A stretch of 64,000 nt of DNA from Mycobacterium sp. E796 (GTDB lineage: Bacteria; Actinomycetota; Actinomycetes; Mycobacteriales; Mycobacteriaceae), in NCBI RefSeq assembly GCF_001672815.1, contig NZ_LZKK01000033.1, forward strand, positions 1 through 64,000. Direction: 5' to 3'. This document shows positions 26,169-35,283 of the stretch, piece after piece (the stretch's first letter is position 1; each line of letters begins with the position of its first letter). The notes beneath the pieces were generated by a model that was not told the origin of the DNA, made no database searches, and saw only the letters and a program-made list of their open reading frames with translations. The position numbers and the translations under genes were made by a program.

Positions 26169-27668
26169 GTGGCCGACAAGAAACCGCAAACGATCTCTTA
26201 CCCGGCGCCGGAGAAACGCCCGCGACGCCACGACACTGAACGGCTGGAGCCCCACGTCATCGTCCTGTTCGGCGCGACGGGGGACCTCGCCAAGCGCAAG
26301 CTGATCCCGGGCCTGGCCTATTTGGATCAGTCCGAACTGGCCCCCGACATTCAAGTCGTCGCGACGTCGCTGGAAGACATGAGTGACGACGAGTTCCGTG
26401 ATCTGGCCAAGAACGCGATTGATTCGTTCGGCACGCACAAGCTGACGGACGAGCAGTGGGCCAACTTCGCCAAAATCATCACCTACGTCCCACAGGGCGC
26501 CGGATCCGCGGCGCTCGCCACCGCGGTCGCCGAGGCCGAAGCCAACCTTGGACCCAACGTTCGGCGGCTGCACTACCTTTCGGTTCCGCCGAAGGCCGCG
26601 CGTGACGTCATCACCATGCTGCGCGACGCGGATCTGGTCGACCGTTCCCGGGTGGTGATGGAGAAGCCGTTCGGCACGGATCTGGCCAGCGCGGTGGCGC
26701 TCAACGACTTCGTGCACGAAACGTTCGAGGAATCACAGATTTTCCGCATCGACCACTTCCTGGGGAAGGAGGCCGCCCAGAACATCCTTGCGTTCCGCTT
26801 CGCCAACGGGCTGTTCGAGCCGATCTGGAACCGCAACTTCATCGACCATATCCAGATCGACATCCCCGAGGCGCTCGGGCTGGATCAGCGGGCCAACTTC
26901 TACGAGGAAACCGGCGCCTACAAGGACATGGTGGTGACTCACCTCTTCCAGGTGATGGCGTTCGTGGTGATGGAGCCGCCGACGGCGCTCGAGCCCTTTG
27001 CCATCAGCGAGGAAAAGAACAAGGTGTTCCGCTCGATGCTGCCGGTCAAGCCGTCCAACGTGGTGCGCGGCCAGTACAGCGGGTATCGCGACGAGAAGGG
27101 AGTGGCGAAGGACTCCGACACCGAGACCTTCATCGCGCTCAAGGTCGGCATCGACAACTGGCGCTGGGCCGGCGTGCCGATCTATCTGCGCACCGGCAAG
27201 AAGATGGCCGAGGGCATCCGCATCATTTCGATCGCCTTCAAAGAGGCTCCGCGAACGATGTTTCCGCCCGGGTCGGGGGTCGGCACCCAGGGTCCGGACC
27301 ACCTTACCTTCGACCTCGCCGACAACTCGAAGGTCTCACTGTCCTTCTACGGCAAGCGGCCGGGCCCCGGCATGAAGCTGGACAAGTTGTCCATGCAGTT
27401 CTCGTCGCAGGAGATCGACACCGTCGTCGACGTGCTGGAGGCCTACGAGCGGCTGATTCTCGACGCGATGCGCGGCGACCACACGCTGTTTACCACCGCC
27501 GAGGGCATCGAATCGTTGTGGGAGCGTTCGCAGGAGCTGCTCGACGACCCGCCGCCGGCCAAGATCTACCCGCAGGGCACGTGGGGCCCCAACGCCATTC
27601 ACCAATTGATCGCGCCCAACGCCTGGCGGTTGCCGTTCGAGCGAGAGTGGCGCGAATCCAAAGGCTAA
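26169..27668 (+). CDS. zwf: Glucose-6-phosphate 1-dehydrogenase
   Basis: The product has 499 residues from the GTG at 26169, which has GGAAGGA upstream. The coenzyme motif GATGDLAKRK lies near 35-44 and the substrate and catalytic segment RIDHFLGKE near 190-198. The length is normal for bacterial G6PD. It oxidises glucose-6-phosphate to 6-phosphogluconolactone with NADP(+) or NAD(+), the entry to the pentose phosphate pathway. Mycobacteria usually carry more than one zwf and also an F420-dependent enzyme; which paralogue this is cannot be fixed here. It overlaps the convergent lipase-like gene by 4 bp. Confidence 0.96.
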   Translation: MADKKPQTISYPAPEKRPRRHDTERLEPHVIVLFGATGDLAKRKLIPGLAYLDQSELAPDIQVVATSLEDMSDDEFRDLAKNAIDSFGTHKLTDEQWANFAKIITYVPQGAGSAALATAVAEAEANLGPNVRRLHYLSVPPKAARDVITMLRDADLVDRSRVVMEKPFGTDLASAVALNDFVHETFEESQIFRIDHFLGKEAAQNILAFRFANGLFEPIWNRNFIDHIQIDIPEALGLDQRANFYEETGAYKDMVVTHLFQVMAFVVMEPPTALEPFAISEEKNKVFRSMLPVKPSNVVRGQYSGYRDEKGVAKDSDTETFIALKVGIDNWRWAGVPIYLRTGKKMAEGIRIISIAFKEAPRTMFPPGSGVGTQGPDHLTFDLADNSKVSLSFYGKRPGPGMKLDKLSMQFSSQEIDTVVDVLEAYERLILDAMRGDHTLFTTAEGIESLWERSQELLDDPPPAKIYPQGTWGPNAIHQLIAPNAWRLPFEREWRESKG

Positions 27669-28897
27669 TCGGTGGGTGGGACCGGCTGATCGAGCCAGTG
27701 GTGCAACTTCGCGTAGATGTCGGCGTGGTTGAGCAGATCGAAGTGGTGCAGGCCGGTGAGTGTCAGCCCGTGATCCGGGTCGAACGGAATCTGCCGGGAC
27801 TTGCCCGCGCCGGACGCGCTGTGCGGCCGCACCAGGCGATCGCCGAGCACCGCCCCGACCGCGCCCGGGCCCGCGCTGGTCGCCACGAAGTGGTAGACGG
27901 CGTGGGGAAGGAAGGGCACCTCGTTGCAGCGGTCCCGCAGGAACTCGTCGGGATCGCCCTCGCTCCAATCCTCGTCGAGCAGCGCGCCGTACCGCAGATC
28001 CTTGGTGCCCGAGCTGCGGGCGTTGAGAAATGAAGACAGGGCGCGGGTTTCGGGTAGCCGGGCCAGCGCCCACGACGCGGCGTTGACCCCCTTCTCCAGG
28101 TCGGCACCCAGGTGCGGCGAGCCGAGACAGGCGACATGACAAACGGCGTCCGGCCAGCCGTGCTCATGCTGGGTTCCGTAGTGGCAGGCGCTCCGGATCA
28201 CCAGGCCGCCCATCGAATGACCGATCAGCGCGATCTCATCGACGGGCACCGGCCACAGCGCGCGCAGCCGATCGAGCAGGGCAGCGAGCGTTTTCCCGTT
28301 GTCGGAGATATGCAGGCCGGTGTTGTAGCGCAGGTACACGGGGGTGAATCCCAGGTCGTCGCGCAGCCGCGCGCCGTAGGACTTCACCTCCTCGCCGTCG
28401 CGCGGGCGTCGCCACCACGACATCTCGGTCATGCACCAGCCGTGGACGAAGACCGCGATCCGTCCCGTTGCCCGCGGGAACGCCGCCGCGATGTCGGGGC
28501 CGGTCATCGCGACCGGCTTGCCGCGGTGGCGCACCTGCATGGTCAGCGCGAAGCCGTTTCCGCGGTCGGTCAGCTCGTCGCCGTAGATGCCGTTGAGCGC
28601 CGCAATGACCCCGGCGACCCTCGGATTGGCTTCGACCGACTCGTCCTCGTCGCTGCCGCGCGTCTCGGCGGCCAACTCACCGGCGGCACGCAGGGCGCCC
28701 CGCAGCGCGCGGTCGACGGCGTAGTAGGTCGCCGCGGCGGTCGTGTTGTGGACGACCTCCACGGGTTTCGACACCGGACCGACGGCGCCGAAGACGCGCC
28801 GCGCGATGCCGCTGTGCGTATCACGCACGAGCGTGGTCAACACGCGGGTGCCCTCACCGGCCAAGTCAGCGAGTGACCGGATTTCGCCTCGCTGCAT
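27665..28897 (-). CDS. Alpha/beta hydrolase (lipase/esterase-like)
   Basis: The product has 410 residues from the ATG at 28897, selected for the strong GGGAGGAG site. The hydrolase core begins near residue 155 with IAVFVHGWCMTE. The nucleophile elbow is GHSMGGLV, so the nucleophile is the serine. A DPDHGLTLTGLHHFDLL stretch near the end may contain the catalytic histidine. The N-terminal 120 residues are helical and unusual. There is no signal peptide. The PGAP1/lipase-like family is likely; the substrate is unknown. Confidence 0.88.
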   Translation of the reverse strand: MQRGEIRSLADLAGEGTRVLTTLVRDTHSGIARRVFGAVGPVSKPVEVVHNTTAAATYYAVDRALRGALRAAGELAAETRGSDEDESVEANPRVAGVIAALNGIYGDELTDRGNGFALTMQVRHRGKPVAMTGPDIAAAFPRATGRIAVFVHGWCMTEMSWWRRPRDGEEVKSYGARLRDDLGFTPVYLRYNTGLHISDNGKTLAALLDRLRALWPVPVDEIALIGHSMGGLVIRSACHYGTQHEHGWPDAVCHVACLGSPHLGADLEKGVNAASWALARLPETRALSSFLNARSSGTKDLRYGALLDEDWSEGDPDEFLRDRCNEVPFLPHAVYHFVATSAGPGAVGAVLGDRLVRPHSASGAGKSRQIPFDPDHGLTLTGLHHFDLLNHADIYAKLHHWLDQPVPPTD

Positions 28898-28989
28898 GAG
28901 CTGCTCCTCCCTGTTCCCACCGGGGATTCCCATTCGGGGGGGTTTCCCACTGTGGGCGAGGCTTATCCCACAGGCCCTACTGTCGTGAC

Positions 28990-29868
28990 ATGCCACCGAC
29001 GCTGCGCCCGCGCCGATCCGCCCTGTACCTACCCGGCAATAACGCGCGTGCCCTGGAGAAGGGCCGCACGCTGCCGGCCGATGTGCTCATTTTCGACCTC
29101 GAGGACGCCGTCGGGCCCGACGCGAAGGCCGACTCGCGCTCGCGAGTATGTAACGCCGTCTCTTCCGGGGCCTACCGCCCTCGCGAGATCGTGGTGCGCA
29201 TCAACGGGTTGGGCACCGATTGGCACGACGACGACCTGGCGGCCGTGGCCGGTTCGGCCGCCGACGGCGTGCTCGTGCCAAAGGTCGAGACGGGCGAACA
29301 GGTCCGGGCGCTGATCGCCGCGCTCGACCAGGCCGGCGCGCCGGAGTCGTTGCGGCTGTGGGTCATGATCGAAACGCCCAGGGCCATCTTGCGAGCCGAA
29401 GAGATCGCCTCGGCCAGCGATCGGTTGGCGGCGTTGGTGGTCGGCACCAACGATCTGGTGAACGATCTGCACGGATTGCACCTGCCCGGCCGGGCTCCGG
29501 TTCTCACGTCGCTGTCGCTAGCCGTATTGGGGGCGAGGGCGGCCGGCAAGGTCGTCCTGGATGGTGTCTTCAACGACATCACCGACGAGGCCGGCTTTCG
29601 GGCCGAGGCCCGGCAAGGCCGGGAATTCGGTTTCGACGGCAAGACCCTCATTCATCCGTCGCAGATCGGGCCGGCGAACGACGTGTTCGGTCCGTCCGAC
29701 GAGGAGCTGGCCGATGCGCGAAAGATCGTCGCCGCCTATGAAGAGGCCCAGGCCGCAGGGAACAGCGTGATCACGGTCGACGGCCGGATGATCGAGAGCC
29801 TGCACGTGCGCGACGCCCAGCGCATCCTCGTCCTCGGCGACCTGATCGCCGAAATGCAATCGGCATAA
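28990..29868 (+). CDS. CitE-like CoA ester lyase
   Basis: This 292-residue HpcH/HpaI-type TIM barrel begins with the RSALYLPGNNARALEKG motif. The acidic metal and substrate residues appear in IFDLEDAVGPDAK, VVRINGLGTDW and VMIETPRAIL, and GFDGKTLIHPSQI near the end is characteristic. Stand-alone CitE homologues in actinobacteria act on malyl-CoA, citramalyl-CoA or related esters rather than on citrate lyase. The exact substrate is open. Confidence 0.92.
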   Translation: MPPTLRPRRSALYLPGNNARALEKGRTLPADVLIFDLEDAVGPDAKADSRSRVCNAVSSGAYRPREIVVRINGLGTDWHDDDLAAVAGSAADGVLVPKVETGEQVRALIAALDQAGAPESLRLWVMIETPRAILRAEEIASASDRLAALVVGTNDLVNDLHGLHLPGRAPVLTSLSLAVLGARAAGKVVLDGVFNDITDEAGFRAEARQGREFGFDGKTLIHPSQIGPANDVFGPSDEELADARKIVAAYEEAQAAGNSVITVDGRMIESLHVRDAQRILVLGDLIAEMQSA

Positions 29869-29953
29869 CCGGATTGGGCCGTCAAACGGCGTCGACGCGG
29901 AATTGCCGGTAAGGTGCCCGCAGCAAATGGATCCTCGGGCAAAGGAGTGTCTG

Positions 29954-30379
29954 GTGCGGCTAAACGGAACCGTGCTCGCGGGAGTGGTCGCCGTCGCGGT
30001 CATCACCGCGGGCTGCTCCAGCGGCAATACTCAGTCGGCATCGACGTCGAGTGAGACGTCGACCTCGAGCTCGCCGACCGCGGCCTCGTCCCAGCCGACG
30101 ACGGCACCCGCCTCGTCCGCGCCCGCCGCGCCGCTCGACCAATCCACCTGCCTGGACATCTCGTTCGCCAAGGACAACTTGATGGTGGCGGCGAAACCGG
30201 AAAACGCGCGCAAGTGGGCCGACACGCTGGAGAAGTACGGTCCGCCCGATCCGGTGAAGGCCGCGATCGAGCACTTCGTCACCACCGTCGGCGCCCGGCC
30301 CGACGACCCCGACCTGAACTCCAACAGGGACTCGATCACCGGTTGGATCAAGCAGATCTGCCCGAATGTGAACCCATAG
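29954..30379 (+). CDS. Putative lipoprotein
   Basis: The product has 141 residues from the GTG at 29954, preceded by AAAGGAG. The signal peptide ends in the lipobox ITAGC, followed by a Ser/Thr/Pro/Ala-rich linker of about 50 residues. A small C-terminal domain has two cysteines, STCLDI and KQICPNV, and could form a disulfide. It would be anchored to the outer leaflet of the membrane. No named family was recognised; the domain resembles other small mycobacterial lipoproteins. Confidence 0.88.
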   Translation: MRLNGTVLAGVVAVAVITAGCSSGNTQSASTSSETSTSSSPTAASSQPTTAPASSAPAAPLDQSTCLDISFAKDNLMVAAKPENARKWADTLEKYGPPDPVKAAIEHFVTTVGARPDDPDLNSNRDSITGWIKQICPNVNP

Positions 30380-30394
30380 GCGGCCGTCTGCCGG

Positions 30395-30985
30395 CTACCC
30401 TGTGCCGTTTCGCTCGATCCACTGGGTGAGCGCATCTTCGAGCGCGGCCGAAACCCGCACCCCGGCGCCCTCCGCGGCCTGCTCGAACCGCTCGACCAAC
30501 TCCGTCGGGACCTGCGCGTCCACCCTGCGGTGCGTCGGCTTCGGCTTCGGCGGCTGCTCGGGGGCGGCTGCGGCCGCGTGCCGCGCCGCGGTGGCGTCCA
30601 TGGTTTCGCGCAGTGCCGGCATCTCGTCGAGCAAGCGGCCCAGATCGTCGCGTTCGATGCGCAGCACCTCGGCCGGCCCGGTCGTCGTGACGGTCGCGGA
30701 ACGCAGTTTCCCACGGCGCAGCGCGGATTCGCCGATCACTTCGCCCGGCCCCACCACGGCAACGCGGTCCCGGCCGACATAGACGCCGGCCTCGCCGGTC
30801 AGCAGGATGTAGCAGGCGTCCGACGGAGTCTGCTCGTGAATGAGCGGCAGTGGCGCGGACGTGGAGGTGTGATGTGCCGCCGAGACAATGCGCCGCAAAT
30901 CATTATCCGAAAGCTTGTCGAATGTGGCGAATTCCCGTAGCCGGCGGATGTCTTTTTCCTCGTGTCCCTGCGCATCCACTTTCAT
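30395..30985 (-). CDS. Cyclic-nucleotide-binding domain fused to ribbon-helix-helix-like domain
   Basis: The product has 196 residues with AGGAG upstream of the ATG. Residues 10-115 form a cNMP-binding beta-roll. The phosphate-binding cassette is recognisable as GEVIGESALRRGKLRSATV, retaining the Glu and Arg that contact the cyclic phosphate. After an Ala/Pro linker, residues about 152-192 (RRVDAQVPTELVERFEQAAE, then VRVSAALEDALTQWIE) look like a ribbon-helix-helix DNA-binding unit rather than the usual Crp winged helix. It may be a cAMP-sensing DNA-binding protein of unusual architecture. Confidence 0.82.
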   Translation of the reverse strand: MKVDAQGHEEKDIRRLREFATFDKLSDNDLRRIVSAAHHTSTSAPLPLIHEQTPSDACYILLTGEAGVYVGRDRVAVVGPGEVIGESALRRGKLRSATVTTTGPAEVLRIERDDLGRLLDEMPALRETMDATAARHAAAAAPEQPPKPKPTHRRVDAQVPTELVERFEQAAEGAGVRVSAALEDALTQWIERNGTG

Positions 30986-31089
30986 AGCGGGCTCCTAATC
31001 TGCGATCTGACCGGACATCGAGGAGCCTAACTCCAATTTGCAGCAACTCCGGAAACAAATTTTTGCGGCAAAAGGTGCGGCAGCTGGGC

Positions 31090-31869
31090 TTACTTCGAAC
31101 GGGCGTCCAATGCGGCGCGCGCCGCTGCATGGGTCCGCGCGGCATACCCTCCGCCGAACAACGCAACATGCGCCAGCAGTGGGTAAAGCTGGTGCAATCC
31201 GATCCTGTTGCGCCAGCCCGGCTTCAGCGATCGCACGCGCTGGTAACCGGTGAGGACCGCGTCGTAGTGCGGGCAGCCGAACAGCGCGAGCATCGCCAGG
31301 TCGGTCTCGCGGTGACCGGCATGGGCGGCCGGATCGATCAGCACCACACCGTCGGGTGTCCACATCACGTTGCCGCTCCACAAATCACCGTGCAACCGCG
31401 CCGGAAAGTCGTCATCGGAGTCGTAGTCGCCGGCGCGGCAACGCGCGACGACGGCGTCGATAGTGGCGCGGACGGAAGCATCGAGGCTCGGCGCCGCTAT
31501 TTCGGCCATCGGGACCAGCCGCTCCTCGGCGTAGAACTCACCCCAGCTTGGGTGGCTCCGCAGCGACATGGGCAGCGGCTGGGACAACGGGCCGAAGAAC
31601 CCGGGACCGTCCCAGTCGTCAGGCCCGACGCCGAATGCGGGTGCGCCCGCGTCGTGCGTGACGGCGAGTCGGCCACCGAATTCGTACGCCGCTTCCTGGC
31701 TGGGAGGCACCGACTCCAGTCGCCCCAGCGTGAGGTGGTCGGCGCCGAAAGAGACAACCGTCGCGCACGGCACGCCACCCGCGACGGCGGAAAGCCATCG
31801 CAGCCCCGCTGCTTCCCACGCGAAGTAGCCCGCGGGTGCGCCCGGACGGCGCTTGACGAAGTCGCTCAC
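31090..31869 (-). CDS. Fructosamine kinase-like protein
   Basis: The product has 259 residues from the GTG at 31869, which gives the family-typical start MSDFVKRRPGAPAGYFAWEA; a TTG at 31902 would add 11 residues. The aminoglycoside-phosphotransferase-like fold is shown by the catalytic loop ARLHGDLWSGNVMW and the metal-binding VVLIDPAAHAGHRETDLAML. Bacterial fructosamine kinases phosphorylate sugars on glycated amines so that they are released. A repair or salvage role is likely. Confidence 0.9.
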   Translation of the reverse strand: MSDFVKRRPGAPAGYFAWEAAGLRWLSAVAGGVPCATVVSFGADHLTLGRLESVPPSQEAAYEFGGRLAVTHDAGAPAFGVGPDDWDGPGFFGPLSQPLPMSLRSHPSWGEFYAEERLVPMAEIAAPSLDASVRATIDAVVARCRAGDYDSDDDFPARLHGDLWSGNVMWTPDGVVLIDPAAHAGHRETDLAMLALFGCPHYDAVLTGYQRVRSLKPGWRNRIGLHQLYPLLAHVALFGGGYAARTHAAARAALDARSK

Positions 31870-31984
31870 CCGGTAATCGCTGACGCGTTCATCGCGCTCC
31901 AACTGTAGTTACGGCTGCGACCTTCCGCCCCCGCGCGACCCGGTAGGTTGAACCCGGATTCCGAACGAACCGGGAGGAGAGGCT

Positions 31985-33220
31985 GTGCCCCAGACCGCGG
32001 CCATGGCAGAGGCCGACCGCGCGTGGATGATCGACACGTTGCTCGCATTGCTGCAGACCCCGAGTCCGGCGGGACGCACCGACGCGGTGATGCAGGTGAT
32101 CGGCGACATCTTCGACGACTTCGGGGTGCCGTTCACCCTCACGCGCCGCGGCGCGCTGACCGCCGAACTGCCGGGGGAGTCCGCGACCATCGACCGGGCG
32201 CTGGCCGTTCACGCCGACACCATCGGTTGCATGGTGCGCAGCCTCAAGGACAACGGCCGCCTCGAGCTGGTTCCGGTCGGCACCTTTTCGGCCCGGTTCG
32301 CCACGGGCGCCCGGGTGCGGATTTTCATCGACGACCCCGACGAGTTCATCACCGGCACGGTCTTACCGCTCAAGGCAAGTGGGCACCGGTTCGGCGACGA
32401 GATCGACACCCAACCCACCAACTGGGAAAGCGTCGAAGTCCGCGTCGATCGCAAGGTGTCCTCGCGGGAGGACTTGGTCAAGCTCGGCGTAAACGTCGGC
32501 GACTTCGTCGCGCTGATCGCCAGCCCCGAACTCACCGCCGACGGCTTCATCGTCTCCCGTCACCTCGACGGCAAGGCCGGCGTCGCGATCGCGCTCACCC
32601 TGGCCAAGCACTTTTCGGAAAACAAAGTCGTGCTGCCGCACCGCACCACGATCATGGTCACCATCACCGAGGAGGTCGGCCACGGCGCCAGCCATGGTCT
32701 GCCCGCCGACGTCGCCGAGCTGATCTCGGTCGACAACGCGGTGTGTGCGCCCGGTCAGCACTCCATCGAAGACGGCGTCACGATCCCCATGGCCGACATG
32801 CACGGCCCCTTCGACTACCACCTGACGCGGAAGCTGTGCCGGCTCGCCGAGGAGCAAGGGATTCGCTTCGTGCGGGACGTGTTTCGCTATTACCGCTCGG
32901 ACGCCGCCGCGGCGATCGAAGCGGGTGCGGGCACGAGGGCCGCACTGGTCGGGTTCGGGCTGGACGGCAGTCACGGGTGGGAGCGCACCCACATCGACTC
33001 GCTCGAGGCGGCCTACAACCTGCTGCACTGCTGGCTGCGGACGCCGCTGACCTTCGCCAAGTGGGACGCGAAGCCGTCGGGTCCGCTGCGTGACTTCCCG
33101 TCTTCGAAGCAGCCCGCGCCGAGCGAGCAGTGGGTGCCACTGTCGCGGGGCGAGCACGCCGAACCCGGCGATGCGTCACCGGGCGCGCACTGGCCGCCCT
33201 CGGAGGGGCCCCAGGCCTGA
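31985..33220 (+). CDS. M42-type peptidase of the NAGGN osmoprotectant family
   Basis: The product has 411 residues from a GTG with GGGAGGAG upstream. The M42 metal ligands are all visible: H in LAVHADTIG, D in RHLDGKAGVAIAL, the EE pair in TITEEVGHGAS, D in SVDNAV and H in GSHGWERTH. The sequence fits the subgroup named for the N-acetylglutaminylglutamine amide (NAGGN) osmoprotectant system, which also includes an asparagine-synthetase-like protein and an acetyltransferase/ATP-grasp ligase. Neither is adjacent here. The last 40 residues are Pro/Gly-rich. Confidence 0.88.
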   Translation: MPQTAAMAEADRAWMIDTLLALLQTPSPAGRTDAVMQVIGDIFDDFGVPFTLTRRGALTAELPGESATIDRALAVHADTIGCMVRSLKDNGRLELVPVGTFSARFATGARVRIFIDDPDEFITGTVLPLKASGHRFGDEIDTQPTNWESVEVRVDRKVSSREDLVKLGVNVGDFVALIASPELTADGFIVSRHLDGKAGVAIALTLAKHFSENKVVLPHRTTIMVTITEEVGHGASHGLPADVAELISVDNAVCAPGQHSIEDGVTIPMADMHGPFDYHLTRKLCRLAEEQGIRFVRDVFRYYRSDAAAAIEAGAGTRAALVGFGLDGSHGWERTHIDSLEAAYNLLHCWLRTPLTFAKWDAKPSGPLRDFPSSKQPAPSEQWVPLSRGEHAEPGDASPGAHWPPSEGPQA

Positions 33221-33285
33221 GTCGCCATCGTCGCGCTGGCTCTTTACCCGACCCGCTCCACGGGATAGCGTGTTTTGCCTGGGAT

Positions 33286-33305
33286 TAAATCAAGCAGTTG
33301 ATTTA
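33286..33305 (+). promoter_or_regulatory. AT-rich inverted repeat (operator candidate)
   Basis: TAAATCAA-GCAG-TTGATTTA is a perfect 8-bp inverted repeat with a 4-nt spacer, 30 bp upstream of the LEH-like gene. It is strikingly AT-rich for this genome. Such repeats are typical of TetR-family binding sites. No TetR gene is nearby, so the controlling protein must be encoded elsewhere. Confidence 0.6.
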
Positions 33306-33335
33306 GCGTAAGCGCATCGCGAGTTAGGAAAGCCC

Positions 33336-33776
33336 ATGCCGCCTGCCGTTGCGAAAAATGAGAACGAACAGCTCGTGCTCGACTTCCTGCATGCGGCGTA
33401 CGGCGAGCGGATGGACGTGGACGCGATGACCGCGTTGATGGCGGACGACTTCGTTTGGCAGCTTCATGTGCCTCTCTCACCGGTGGTCGTGGGGCGCGAC
33501 GCCGCCCGCGCAGAGCTGGAAAAACACAGCAGCCTCTCGACCGGGATGATCGAGGGGAGCGAGATTCGCACGGTCGTGTCGAACGCGGACACGGTGGTGG
33601 TCGAACGGGTCGACGTGAATGCGATGAACGGTGTCGCGGTCACGTTCAACGTCACCGCCCTCTTCGAGGTTCGCGACGGCGCGATCACCCACTGGCGCGA
33701 GTATTGGGACACCAGCCACGTCGCTCAGCAACTCGGCATCGACCCGGCGCACATGTTCGCCCCGCTCGCCGGCTGA
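33336..33776 (+). CDS. Limonene-epoxide-hydrolase-like protein
   Basis: The product has 146 residues with AGGAAAG upstream. The epoxide-hydrolase family triad Asp-Arg-Asp appears conserved as R91-x-D93 (VERVDVNA) and D125 (HWREYWDTS). The Tyr and Asn that position water in known limonene-1,2-epoxide hydrolases are replaced: the local sequence is VWQLHVPLSP. It could be an epoxide hydrolase with altered geometry or an isomerase-like relative. A clear inverted repeat lies just upstream. Confidence 0.8.
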   Translation: MPPAVAKNENEQLVLDFLHAAYGERMDVDAMTALMADDFVWQLHVPLSPVVVGRDAARAELEKHSSLSTGMIEGSEIRTVVSNADTVVVERVDVNAMNGVAVTFNVTALFEVRDGAITHWREYWDTSHVAQQLGIDPAHMFAPLAG

Positions 33777-33791
33777 AAAACGATCGATTGC

Positions 33792-34997
33792 CTAGGAAGC
33801 GTGTACGTCCGGGGTGCGCACGTGCTCGGGGCGGAAGCCGCGTCCGACGATGATCGGCGGGATGAACTGCAAGGGACCGCGACCGATGAAGCTGGGAATC
33901 TTGATCGGGGAGAGGTCGCCGGTCAAATTGGGTTCGACAGCCCGGTTCTGGATGAAGACCTGGCCGGCCTGGATGATTCGCGTGGGTAGCTCGCGGCGGC
34001 GCTGAACCTTGGCGAGATCCGCATCGGTCAACCGCTTTTCGCGAAGCGGGGCGCACAGAATATTCGCCGCGGCGACCGCATCGGCGACGGCGAGGTTGAT
34101 GCCGACCCCTCCGGCGGGCGACATGGCGTGCGCGGCGTCGCCGATGCAGAGCAGGCCTGTGCGCCACCACGTTTCGAGGCGGTCTACGCGCACGTCGAGG
34201 TGACTGGTGTCGTCCCAGGAGTGCAGGTCGTTGACGTGTTCGCGCAGCCGCGGTAGCGCGGAGACCAGGCGTTCCTTGAACGCCTCCAGCGAACCGTCGC
34301 GCGGATCGGTTCCCTTGGGCATGAGATGGGCGACCTGCCAATAGTCCCCCCGGTAGATCATGGCCATCAGCAGGCCCTTGCGGAGGACTCCGAAGAGCTC
34401 TTGTGGGTCGCCGGGACGCCATTTCAGCCGGAACCACAAGACGTCCATCGGGGAGTGCGCGGCGGCGATGTTCAGACCGGCGGCCTCTCGCACGGCGGAC
34501 TTGCGTCCGTCCGCGCCGACCACCAGCTCGGCACGCACCTCCAGTTCCGGTGTGCGCACCCCGGTGACCCGGCCGCCGTCGAAGATCAGCTCCTTGACCT
34601 CGGCGTTGCGGATCAAAGTGAATTCTGGGTAGGCGCTTGCCTTTTCGGCCAGGAAGTCGAGGAAGTCCCACTGCGGCATCAGCGCGATGTAGGGCTGGTT
34701 GAAACCCAGCCGTTTGAGCGCGCTGAAGTTACCGAAGGTGCGAAGGGTTCCGTCGGTGTCGAAGGCGACACGCGTGATTTTGGTGTGGGGCAGACGCAAG
34801 AACTCGTCGATGAACCCCAGCTCGTCCATGATCCGAAGGGTGGTGGGGTGCACGGTGTCGCCGCGGAAGTCGCGCAAGAAGTCGTTGTGCTTCTCCAAGA
34901 CGACAACCTGGACGCCGGCACGTGCGAGCAGAAGAGCGTGAACGAGTCCGGCGGGACCGCCGCCGGCTACACAGACCTGGGTTCGCAGAGCGGTCAT
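33792..34997 (-). CDS. FAD-dependent monooxygenase
   Basis: The 401-residue product has the FAD-binding GGGPAGL at about 12-18, ADGRKSAVREAAGL in the middle, and GDAAHAMSPAGGVGINLAVADA near 285-305. These are the three landmarks of the p-hydroxybenzoate-hydroxylase-like family. No thioredoxin-like C-terminal domain is present. Substrate unknown. It is convergent with the LEH-like gene, and its product could supply epoxidised or hydroxylated compounds to it (inference only). Confidence 0.9.
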   Translation of the reverse strand: MTALRTQVCVAGGGPAGLVHALLLARAGVQVVVLEKHNDFLRDFRGDTVHPTTLRIMDELGFIDEFLRLPHTKITRVAFDTDGTLRTFGNFSALKRLGFNQPYIALMPQWDFLDFLAEKASAYPEFTLIRNAEVKELIFDGGRVTGVRTPELEVRAELVVGADGRKSAVREAAGLNIAAAHSPMDVLWFRLKWRPGDPQELFGVLRKGLLMAMIYRGDYWQVAHLMPKGTDPRDGSLEAFKERLVSALPRLREHVNDLHSWDDTSHLDVRVDRLETWWRTGLLCIGDAAHAMSPAGGVGINLAVADAVAAANILCAPLREKRLTDADLAKVQRRRELPTRIIQAGQVFIQNRAVEPNLTGDLSPIKIPSFIGRGPLQFIPPIIVGRGFRPEHVRTPDVHAS

Positions 34998-35283
34998 GCG
35001 CTGACCCTACCCGGGGACGCCGTCGTGCCACTCTCTGCTTCTCTAAGAACTACACGCGCCCCGCAGGGCGCGATACCGCGCCTCACGTCTCAGGGCCGCT
35101 CGGTAAGGCGACGACGAATTACATTGCCACCGAACGGGTTCGGGCACGCGGGATGGTCGTGACGGTGGCGCAGGGGCGTGGGCATCCCCGCTCGATCTAA
35201 ACGTTATCTAAGAGGCTCTTACGATTTCCTTAAGTTTCGGGTAGCGTCGACGGCAGTGGTTCGTGGAGCGATTGGGGAGCGAT

